This document shows positions 8,438-14,036 of a stretch of 23,019 nucleotides of DNA, in pieces; the stretch's first letter is position 1, and each line of letters begins with the position of its first letter. The DNA lies in NCBI GenBank assembly GCA_013824055.1, contig PNNE01000427.1, forward strand, positions 1-23,019, in the 5' to 3' direction. This DNA is from Rhodobacter sp. (GTDB lineage: Bacteria > Pseudomonadota > Alphaproteobacteria > Rhodobacterales > Rhodobacteraceae). Under the pieces are notes generated by a model, which was not told the origin of the DNA, did no database searches, and saw only the letters and a program-made list of their open reading frames with translations. The translations under genes and the position numbers were made by a program.

Positions 8438-9349
8438 TCAACCGCCCCCAGGCAGACGCCGGGCGCAGAAGACGGCGCGGGCCAGATGGCTGCGGTGGAT
8501 CGGATCGTCGGCGGCCAGCCGCGGCATGGTCCAGCCGACCGAAGCCAGGCTGCGGGCCAGGATGAACGCCTCGACCATCGCGGTGTCGGACGTCCCGTAA
8601 CCGGCCATCAGCGCGTCGCGGAGCTGGGGGTGTTCGGGATGCTGGACGGTCTGCAGAAGGGCAGTGCCAAGGTCATGCAGGCGGAAGCCGAAGCCCGAGT
8701 CATCGAAGTCGATGATCGAGAGTGAACGACCGCTTGCCAACACGTTCTCGCGCAGGACATCGGCATGGATCAGGCCGACCTCGCCCGTCAGCCTTTCGCG
8801 CAGGGCGTCGCGGGCGCGGATCAGCGTGGTGCGCTGGTCGGGGGTGGCGACGGGATGCTCCCAGAACCGGCCCCAAAGCGGGGTTTCCCCCACCAGGCCG
8901 TCCCGATCCCAGCGGGGGCGGGTGAAGTCAGGCGGCAGCGTCAGGCGGTCGGTCGCCTGATGGACCCGCGCGAGAAGGACGCCGAGGGCATGGTAGAGGT
9001 CAAGCACCACGGGCAGGGGGCGGGTGTCGGGCTGCGCCGCCTCACCCAGCGGCTCGCCCTCGATCCAGGCGATGGCCGAGGCGTGGCGGCCGTCAGAGAG
9101 CGCCACCAGCAGCGACCCGTCATCGGCGGGAAGGGCCGCGGGAACCGGCAGTCCGGCGCGGGCGAGTTCGGCGCACCACCAGAGTTCGGACCTGATCGCG
9201 GCCTCGGACTGGTACCCCGCGCGGTGCAGACGCAAGGCGGCACGGCGGCCAGAGGGAAGCCGCAGTTCCAGCACCTGGTTCTCGCGGTCGCGGATCAGGC
9301 GGAGGATGCGGCCGTCCCAGTGACGGGCCGCCTCTTCGGCAGAGGTCAC
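8438..9349 (-). CDS. APH-family phosphotransferase (homoserine kinase type II / SrkA-like)
   Basis: This 303-residue protein has the aminoglycoside-phosphotransferase/choline-kinase fold. An N-lobe (ENQVLELRLPSGRRAALRLHRAGYQS, with the nucleotide-positioning lysine replaced by Arg in ALRLHR) is followed by the Brenner-type catalytic loop LIHADVLRENVL, with the catalytic Asp and Asn, and by IIDFDDSGFGFRLHDLGTAL, whose Asp binds magnesium. Relatives include homoserine kinase II and the stress kinase SrkA; the real substrate is open. The frame runs upstream to 9823, but that part lies antisense-like over arfB, so I place the start at a GTG (complement of 9347-9349) that overlaps the arfB TGA by four bases. 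This implies translational coupling. Confidence 0.86.
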   Translation of the reverse strand: MTSAEEAARHWDGRILRLIRDRENQVLELRLPSGRRAALRLHRAGYQSEAAIRSELWWCAELARAGLPVPAALPADDGSLLVALSDGRHASAIAWIEGEPLGEAAQPDTRPLPVVLDLYHALGVLLARVHQATDRLTLPPDFTRPRWDRDGLVGETPLWGRFWEHPVATPDQRTTLIRARDALRERLTGEVGLIHADVLRENVLASGRSLSIIDFDDSGFGFRLHDLGTALLQTVQHPEHPQLRDALMAGYGTSDTAMVEAFILARSLASVGWTMPRLAADDPIHRSHLARAVFCARRLPGGG

Positions 9350-9768
9350 TCTTCGTCCCCCACCTTGCCGCGCAGGGACTTCACCTCGCCGCGCTGGGTC
9401 TTGGCGGCGATGCGGCGGCGCTGGCTGCCAAGCGTGGGCTTGGTGGCAATCCGGCGTTTCGGCGTGACCAGAGCTGCGCGGATCAGCTCGACCAGCCGCT
9501 CGCGCGCGATCTCGCGGTTGCGGGCCTGGCTGCGGGTTTCGTCGACCTGCAAGACAATGGCGCCCTCGGTCGTCCAGCGCCGCCCGGCCAGCTTCTTCAG
9601 CCGCGCCTTCACACCGGGGGTCAGATGGGGCGAGCGGTCTGCCTCGAACCGCAATTCGACGGCAGTCGAGACCTTGTTGACATTCTGCCCGCCGGGGCCC
9701 GACGCCCGCATGAAGCTTTCGGACAATTCCCAGTCGGCGATGGCCAGCGTTTCGGTGACGTGCAACAT
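9346..9768 (-). CDS. arfB: Alternative ribosome-rescue peptidyl-tRNA hydrolase ArfB
   Basis: This 140-residue protein hydrolyses peptidyl-tRNA on ribosomes stalled at the 3' end of broken mRNAs, as a backup to trans-translation. It has the class I release-factor domain without codon-reading domains: SESFMRASGPGGQNVNKVSTAVEL, with the catalytic GGQ at 26-28. The C-terminal tail is long and very basic (PKRRIATKPTLGSQRRRIAAKTQRGEVKS split over about 102-135), as needed to enter the empty mRNA channel. Length matches ArfB/YaeJ. The ATG at 9768 gives MLHVTETLAI. It is the first gene of a two-gene unit with the kinase and follows the candidate terminator at 9801-9829. Confidence 0.95.
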   Translation of the reverse strand: MLHVTETLAIADWELSESFMRASGPGGQNVNKVSTAVELRFEADRSPHLTPGVKARLKKLAGRRWTTEGAIVLQVDETRSQARNREIARERLVELIRAALVTPKRRIATKPTLGSQRRRIAAKTQRGEVKSLRGKVGDEE

Positions 9769-9800
9769 TCCGGCAGGCTATGCGAAGCGGCGAAACAGAG

Positions 9801-9829
9801 AAAGGGTTGCCCTGTTCAGGCAACCCTTT
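9801..9829 (-). terminator. Intrinsic terminator upstream of arfB
   Basis: A perfect 11-bp stem, AAAGGGTTGCC (9801-9811) with GGCAACCCTTT (9819-9829), has a seven-base loop. On the minus strand it is followed by a pyrimidine-rich CTCTGTTTC, so it should stop transcripts coming from yhhQ or from the small element at 9901-9973 before arfB. Confidence 0.7.
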
Positions 9830-9838
9830 CCGAGATCC

Positions 9839-9973
9839 AAGGAGATGGGCCAGTTAGGGCATCCAAATCCAATCGGTGGTCTATTTTCCAGGGGCTGCCC
9901 TTAGAAAATACCCCCCCCGACTGTCCCGACACCTCTCTCCAATATCACTCTAGACACTGGATCACCTCCTTTC
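9839..9973 (-). ncRNA. Candidate structured small transcript with an extended Shine-Dalgarno
   Basis: On the minus strand this non-coding block carries, in order, a Shine-Dalgarno that perfectly complements the 16S rRNA 3' end (9973-9957), a mini-ORF (9957-9901), a hairpin pairing GGTATTTTC with GAAAATAGACC around a short GGG/CCC stem (about 9887-9922), and ATCTCCTT (9846-9839), which can pair with AAGGAGGT in the Shine-Dalgarno. A terminator follows at 9801-9829. A TTGACA box lies at 10017-10022, directly after the yhhQ stop; no clear -10 is seen, so it may instead be released from the yhhQ 3' UTR. I do not recognise it as a known RNA family. Confidence 0.4.
9901..9957 (-). CDS. 18-residue mini-ORF behind a perfect Shine-Dalgarno
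   Basis: A GTG start (complement of 9955-9957) stands seven bases after AGGAGG in an ideal ribosome site. It opens an 18-codon frame reading MSRVILERGVGTVGGGIF and ending in TAA (complement of 9901-9903). The stop lies inside a hairpin. An eight-base G run falls within codons 13-16 and invites slippage. The peptide is too short to assign and I recognise no leader-peptide signature such as a run of one amino acid. It may be a real microprotein, a translated regulatory leader, or a by-product of an RNA that binds ribosomes. The support is the ribosome site and spacing, not the peptide. Confidence 0.4.
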   Translation of the reverse strand: MSRVILERGVGTVGGGIF

Positions 9974-10028
9974 AAAATGGTTGCCGATAAGTGAAGCGTG
10001 ACACAGATTTTGTGTTTGTCAAAACAAA

Positions 10029-10649
10029 TCACGCTACCCTTGCTGCAAGCCTGGCAACTGCCAGTCGAAACGGCACCAGTGCCACCAAAGCCAGCAGCAG
10101 CTTTACCAGCCAGTCCCCGACCGCCAGCGAGACCCAGAACGGTGCCTCGGGTCCAAGGCCCAGAAGCGGCATCGGCCCGGTCGCCCAGGAGACGTCGTTG
10201 CCCGGTTCCAGCAGCGTCAGCGCGGCCGAGAAGGCGATGGTGAAGAAGATCGCGGTGTCGAGGGTCGAGGAGACCAGCGTGGAAACCAGCGGCGCTTGCC
10301 ACCAGACGCCCTGGCGCAGGCGGTTGAAGACCGAGATGTCCAGCATTTGCGCGCACAGGAAGGCAATGCCCGACCCCAGCGCGATGCGCAGCGTGACCAG
10401 CGGGCCGAACTCGCCCATGATCTGGGTGCCGACGAAGGAACAGAGGATGCCGGTGGCGAAGCCGACCAGCACGACGCGGCGGGCGGTGGCGGGTCCCTCC
10501 AGCCGGTTCACCAGGTCGGTGACCAGGAAGGCGAAGGGATAGGTCAGCGCCCCCCAGGTCAGGAAGCTGCCCAGGGGATACTGGACCAGGATGTTCGAGG
10601 CGACGACAATGGCCGCCATGGCGATGACGCCAGGAAGAAGGATGCGCAT
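10029..10649 (-). CDS. yhhQ: Queuosine precursor transporter, VUT/YhhQ family
   Basis: This 206-residue inner-membrane protein belongs to the YhhQ/VUT (COG1738) family, which imports queuosine precursors such as preQ0/preQ1 for tRNA wobble modification. It has about six hydrophobic segments: residues 5-22, WGALTYPFAFLVTDLVNR (a family signature with the conserved Asp), VLVGFATGILCSFVG, LRIALGSGIAFLCAQMLDISVF, a stretch with STLVSSTLDTAIFFTIAF (also a signature), and the C-terminal WLVKLLLALVALVPFRL. I use the ATG at 10649 (MRILLPGVIA); the frame runs further upstream but over the promoter. Its own promoter overlaps the end of mepA. No queuosine biosynthesis genes are adjacent. Confidence 0.9.
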   Translation of the reverse strand: MRILLPGVIAMAAIVVASNILVQYPLGSFLTWGALTYPFAFLVTDLVNRLEGPATARRVVLVGFATGILCSFVGTQIMGEFGPLVTLRIALGSGIAFLCAQMLDISVFNRLRQGVWWQAPLVSTLVSSTLDTAIFFTIAFSAALTLLEPGNDVSWATGPMPLLGLGPEAPFWVSLAVGDWLVKLLLALVALVPFRLAVARLAARVA

Positions 10650-10684
10650 TTGGCTTTCCGTTTTGACAAGGTCGCGGAGACTTG

Positions 10685-10736
10685 GCCCCCACCATGAGGG
10701 CGGGGGCGGACTATACCCGCCGAGGTCGCCTGTCAA
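10685..10736 (-). promoter_or_regulatory. yhhQ promoter and leader hairpin
   Basis: On the minus strand TTGACA (10736-10731) and TATAGT (10715-10710) are 15 bases apart, shorter than ideal; TAGTCC at 17 is an alternative. The first transcribed bases form a 6-bp GCCCCC/GGGGGC hairpin (10707-10702 with 10690-10685). The mepA stop codon (10733-10735) lies within the -35 box. Confidence 0.5.
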
Positions 10737-11629
10737 TCGGAAGCAAGCACGGCCTTGCACTGCCGGGGCAGGTCGGCCATCGTGAAGTCGCGCGGGCCCT
10801 TCTTCTTCGGGGCATCCTCGTCACGCGGCTTCTTGCCATCGGATTTCGGCGGGTCAAGGTAGTCGGTCACCCACCACATCAGCGTCTCGTCGCAGCCATC
10901 GCCACCCTTGGACAACTCGTCAACCGTGGGGGTTTGGGTCTCGCACAGCCGCGCGCCGGTCGGGCATTTCAGCCGGACGTGGAAATGGGTGTCATGGCCG
11001 GCCACGGGGCGGATCTTCTGCAGCCACTTGCGGTCTGACCGTCTGGCGGTCTTGCACATCTCGATCTTGACCGCTGCCGCCACGAAGATCCGGTCGACGC
11101 GGGGGTCGCTCGCCGCCTGTTTCAGCAGTTCGCGGTGGGTTTGCGTCCAGTTTTCCGTCACCGAGCGCTGGTCGGCGGACCGCACGGGGATGCTGCTGAT
11201 CTCTTCACGCTCGGCGGCGCTCAGGTCAAGCCGGCGGGGCGGCAGCATCCAGATGTCGGCATCAAGGCCGATCTGGTGGCTGGCGTGACCACTGGTCATC
11301 GGCCCGCCGCGCGGCTGGCTGATGTCGCCGATGTAAAGCCCCCGGCCAAAGCCGATGTCGCGGGCGGTGACCGACAGGTCCATCAGGAACTGCACCATCT
11401 GGGGATGGCCGAAGTTGCGGTTCCGCGACAACCGCATGGCCTGCCAGGTCGGCCCGGTCTCGGGCAGCGCGACCATCCCCGCCGCGCAGCCGCGGGCATA
11501 GCTGCCGATCGGCATCGCTTCCTGCGCCGAGGGCGCGGCCATCGCTCCGAAAAGCCGGTTCGCCAGCTTCTCGGCCTGGGCCGGGGCCGCAAGAAGCAGG
11601 GACAGCAGCAGGGCGCGGGGCAGGATCAT
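10733..11629 (-). CDS. mepA: Penicillin-insensitive murein endopeptidase
   Basis: This 298-residue periplasmic zinc enzyme cuts the D-Ala-meso-DAP cross-links of peptidoglycan and is not inhibited by beta-lactams. A signal peptide (MILPRALLLSLLLAAPAQA, cleavage near 19) precedes the catalytic domain. The LAS-type zinc site is complete: H115 and H118 in SGHASHQIGLDADIW with D125, and H212, H215 and H217 in GHDTHFHVRL. The spacing matches E. coli MepA. Several cysteines (C48, C192, C222, C229, C246, C291) fit the disulfides of the family. The C-terminal part has a lysine-rich linker. The ATG overlaps the transporter TGA as ATGA, so the two genes form a coupled unit. Confidence 0.94.
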   Translation of the reverse strand: MILPRALLLSLLLAAPAQAEKLANRLFGAMAAPSAQEAMPIGSYARGCAAGMVALPETGPTWQAMRLSRNRNFGHPQMVQFLMDLSVTARDIGFGRGLYIGDISQPRGGPMTSGHASHQIGLDADIWMLPPRRLDLSAAEREEISSIPVRSADQRSVTENWTQTHRELLKQAASDPRVDRIFVAAAVKIEMCKTARRSDRKWLQKIRPVAGHDTHFHVRLKCPTGARLCETQTPTVDELSKGGDGCDETLMWWVTDYLDPPKSDGKKPRDEDAPKKKGPRDFTMADLPRQCKAVLASD

Positions 11630-12996
11630 GCGGGCAACTCGCCTTTGGGTTTGACGAAGAATAGCAGAACCAGCCCGATGAGGAACAACACGACCAGTGG
11701 GGCAATGCCGATCCGCTGCGATCCGCTGATCGTGGTCACAAGCGCGATGAGGGCCGGGGCCATGAAGCTGGCGACCCTGCCCGACAATGCGTAAAGCCCG
11801 AAGGCCTCGGTCGCGCGGTCCGGGCTGGTGTGCCGCGCCATCATCGTGCGGCTGGCGGCCTGCAACGAGCCTCCGGCCGCACCGATCAGGGCGCCGCAGG
11901 CGAAGAAGATCCGGTCGGGCGTGCTGGAGGCCGGATCCATCGGGATGCCCCAGACCCCTTCGCGCGACATGCCGACCATCAGCAGGCAGACCAGGATCAG
12001 CACCACGATCGACGCCATGATCACCGGCCTTGGCCCGATGGCCCGGTCCACCCGGCCGCCGATGAAGGCCGCGATTGTCGCCGTGATCGCACCGACGATC
12101 CCGAAGACGCCGATCTGGATGATCGACCAGCCCAGCACGCCCGAGGCATAGACCCCGCCGAACCCGTAGAGCGCGTTCAGCGCGTCCCGGTAGAACAAGG
12201 ACGAAGCAAGATAGGCCGACAGGCTCTTGCGATAGCGCAGCGACCGGATCAGGTCCCTCAGGCTGGCGAAGGCGCGGCCCAGGTGCAGCGGGCGGCGGTC
12301 GGTGTGCGGCTCTTTCACCCACAGGAAGAAGGGGATCATGAAGACAACGAACCAGATGGCGGTGAAGGGGCCGACAAGGCGGGTGCCCTCGCGCGCCTCT
12401 GGTTCCAGCCCGAACAGGGGCGGCGTGCCAAGCAGCGTCCGCCCGCTGTCGGAACCCTCTGCGAAGAACAGCAGCATGATCACCAGCGCCAGAAGGCCGC
12501 CCAGATAGCCAAAGGCAAATCCCGAGCCCGAGATGGCGCCCAGGTCATCAGCCTGCGTCAGCGAGGGCATCAGCGCATTGGTGAAGATCGTCGCGAACTC
12601 CATCCCGATGAAGCCGATGCCGAAAAGGCAGACTGCCCAGAAAAGCATCTCTTCGGTCCCGCCGGGGGCGACCCACCACAGGCCGAAAGAGCCGACGACA
12701 TAGAAGGCCGAGAAGGTCCAGACCCAGATCAGCCGTCGTCCGGTCCCGTCGGCGATGGCGCCAAGGATCGGCGCCAGAACCGCGATGGCCAGCGAGGCAA
12801 TGGCCAGCCCCCAGCCCCAGTAGGCCTGGGCGGCGGCCTTCGCGGCCTCTTCGTCCAGACCCGCACCCATGTAGTAGCCCCGCGCGATTTCCGCGAAGTA
12901 GGGGCTGAAGATGAAGGTGAGCAGCAGGGTGTTGTAGGGCTGGCTGGCCCAGTCGAAGAAATACCAGCCCCAGATCCGCTTGCGGTCGCCAACCAT
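11626..12996 (-). CDS. MFS transporter, UMF1 (Atg22-like) family
   Basis: This is a 456-residue inner-membrane protein with about 12 hydrophobic segments. The N-terminus KRIWGWYFFDWASQPYNTLLLTFIFSPYF is the signature of the UMF1/Atg22-like group (split here around residues 6-36). The loop 2-3 motif GAIADGTGRRL, a second half beginning near IIQIGVFGIVGAITATIAAFIGGRVDRAIG, and ACGALIGAAGGSLQAASRTMMARHTSPDRATEAFGLYALSGRV follow the family pattern. Yeast Atg22 exports amino acids from the vacuole; bacterial substrates are unclear, so I assign none. AGGGGG precedes the ATG. Overlap with mepA suggests co-expression, and a link to recycling cell-wall products is possible but only an inference. Confidence 0.92.
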   Translation of the reverse strand: MVGDRKRIWGWYFFDWASQPYNTLLLTFIFSPYFAEIARGYYMGAGLDEEAAKAAAQAYWGWGLAIASLAIAVLAPILGAIADGTGRRLIWVWTFSAFYVVGSFGLWWVAPGGTEEMLFWAVCLFGIGFIGMEFATIFTNALMPSLTQADDLGAISGSGFAFGYLGGLLALVIMLLFFAEGSDSGRTLLGTPPLFGLEPEAREGTRLVGPFTAIWFVVFMIPFFLWVKEPHTDRRPLHLGRAFASLRDLIRSLRYRKSLSAYLASSLFYRDALNALYGFGGVYASGVLGWSIIQIGVFGIVGAITATIAAFIGGRVDRAIGPRPVIMASIVVLILVCLLMVGMSREGVWGIPMDPASSTPDRIFFACGALIGAAGGSLQAASRTMMARHTSPDRATEAFGLYALSGRVASFMAPALIALVTTISGSQRIGIAPLVVLFLIGLVLLFFVKPKGELPA

Positions 12997-13031
12997 GCCT
13001 GCCCCCTGTTTTTGGGCGAAGTGAACCCGGA

Positions 13032-13076
13032 AACGCGAGGCGGCGCAAGCGAAGGCTCTTCGCGCCGCTCACGCTT
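13032..13076 (-). terminator. Imperfect long hairpin between thioesterase and transporter genes
   Basis: Arms 13032-13046 and 13062-13076 pair through a perfect 7-bp GCGGCGC/GCGCCGC core and an imperfect outer part, and the loop contains a second small palindrome, GAAG-GCT-CTTC. It lies in the 92-base gap after the thioesterase stop. A T-run is lacking, so this is a probable attenuating terminator only. Confidence 0.45.
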
Positions 13077-13088
13077 GCTCATCGCCGG

Positions 13089-13625
13089 TCAGCCTTCCCG
13101 CGCGGGAGGCCAGGGCCTGCTGGCCTCGGCGGCGATCCAGGCCTTGACCCAGTCCGGCAGCTCGGGGCTGACGGGCGAGACCCCCGCAGCCTTCGCCAGT
13201 TCGGCAGGCGGCACGATCCCGGACTTGCCCAGGATGGCCGAACGGATCAGCACCTGCGAGGCGCAGTCGTCGCCCTTCCACATCGACTGCTCGGTATAGA
13301 GGAAGCGGTCGTCCCAGCCCAGGCAGCGGCTGTAGGTCTGCAGCCGCGAGAAGACCGTCACCCGCCGCCGGTAGCGCACGCTGGACCCGGCCACCGTCAT
13401 GCCCCAGCGGTTGGCAATCAGGTGCCGGTGGATGCCGGTCCGCGCGCCCAGCGGCAGGCGGCCCAGGTCATACAGTGTCAAGGTGCGGCCATTGTTCAGC
13501 TCGACCCAGGGGTCAAGGTCCCAGGGCCAGCAGATGTGATGGCTGACATGGGTGTCGAAAAGGCCCAGGGCCGGCAGGCGCCGGGCGCGGGCCATCTCTT
13601 TGAACATGCGCAGGAAAGGGTACAT
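13089..13625 (-). CDS. Thioesterase-family protein (hotdog fold, acyl-CoA thioesterase-like)
   Basis: This 178-residue cytosolic protein belongs to the 4HBT-like thioesterases (Them6/FadM-like group), which cleave acyl-CoA or acyl-carrier thioesters. Recognisable parts are the N-terminal FDTHVSHHICWPWDLDPWVELNNGR (hotdog helix start, about residues 23-47, with the LDPWVELNNGRTLTLYDLGR segment typical of the group), GMTVAGSSVRYRRRVTVFSRL (central strands), and FLYTEQSMWKGDDCASQVLIRSAI (last strands). The C-terminus is a family-like Pro/Trp-rich tail. The ATG at 13625 is preceded by GGAGG five bases away. It is divergent from yggT and 92 bases before the transporter gene. The substrate is unknown. 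Confidence 0.88.
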   Translation of the reverse strand: MYPFLRMFKEMARARRLPALGLFDTHVSHHICWPWDLDPWVELNNGRTLTLYDLGRLPLGARTGIHRHLIANRWGMTVAGSSVRYRRRVTVFSRLQTYSRCLGWDDRFLYTEQSMWKGDDCASQVLIRSAILGKSGIVPPAELAKAAGVSPVSPELPDWVKAWIAAEASRPWPPAREG

Positions 13626-13695
13626 CGGGGCCTCCGTTTCCTGCTGGCACTGACCTGACGCCTTCCGAAGGTCAAGTGGAACGCTGCGGAAGCCA

Positions 13696-13724
13696 TTGCC
13701 CTTTCGGCCCCCGGTCGCTACCTC
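13696..13724 (+). promoter_or_regulatory. Possible yggT-recQ promoter
   Basis: TTGCCC (13696-13701) and TACCTC (13719-13724) are 17 bases apart and 25 bases before the yggT ATG. They lie in the 124-base divergent gap between the thioesterase and yggT genes. The boxes are weak matches; position and spacing are the main support. Confidence 0.35.
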
Positions 13725-13749
13725 TGCCGAAATCCTGACGGAGTGCCCG

Positions 13750-14034
13750 ATGACCTCGCTTTACCAGATCCTGATGTTGATCCTCGACATCGCAGTGTTC
13801 ATCATCCTGGCCCATGTCATCATGAGCTGGCTGATCAACTTTCAGGTCCTGAACATCCGCCAGCCGCTGGTCTCGCAGATCTGGAACGGGCTGTCCCGGC
13901 TCTTGGAGCCGCTCTATGCCCCGATCCGCCGCATCCTGCCGCCGATGGGCCTGGACCTGGCACCGCTGGTCTTGCTGATCGCCGTCTATGCCTTGCAGAT
14001 CATCCTTCGCAACAACGTCGCGGCCTTCCTCTGA
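13750..14034 (+). CDS. YggT family membrane protein
   Basis: This 94-residue inner-membrane protein of the YggT (DUF/PF02325) family has two hydrophobic segments, residues 5-28 (ILMLILDIAVFIILAHVIMSW) and 70-90 (LAPLVLLIAVYALQIIL). Between them lies the conserved stretch LINFQVLNIRQPLV...GLSRLLEPLYAPIRRILPPMG. YggT proteins are linked to cell shape, osmotic response and division-site functions, but the exact role is unsettled. GGAG precedes the ATG by about seven bases. In many alphaproteobacteria a yggT gene is near other envelope genes; here it directly precedes recQ with two bases between, so it leads that transcript. Confidence 0.92.
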   Translation: MTSLYQILMLILDIAVFIILAHVIMSWLINFQVLNIRQPLVSQIWNGLSRLLEPLYAPIRRILPPMGLDLAPLVLLIAVYALQIILRNNVAAFL

Positions 14035-14036
14035 CC

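Noticed and set aside
9845..9904. Plus-strand mini-ORF starting ATGGGCCAG after AAGGAG
   Set aside because: The AAGGAG abuts the ATG with no spacer, so it cannot act as its ribosome site.
9957..9973. Possible fragment of a 16S rRNA gene on the plus strand
   Set aside because: Only the last 17 bases match; the preceding bases do not resemble the conserved 16S 3' region. A Shine-Dalgarno on the minus strand explains it better.
10649..10709. preQ1 riboswitch in the yhhQ leader
   Set aside because: Transporters of this family can be preQ1-controlled, but I cannot find the preQ1-I A-rich tail and pseudoknot or a preQ1-II layout here; only a plain GC hairpin is seen.
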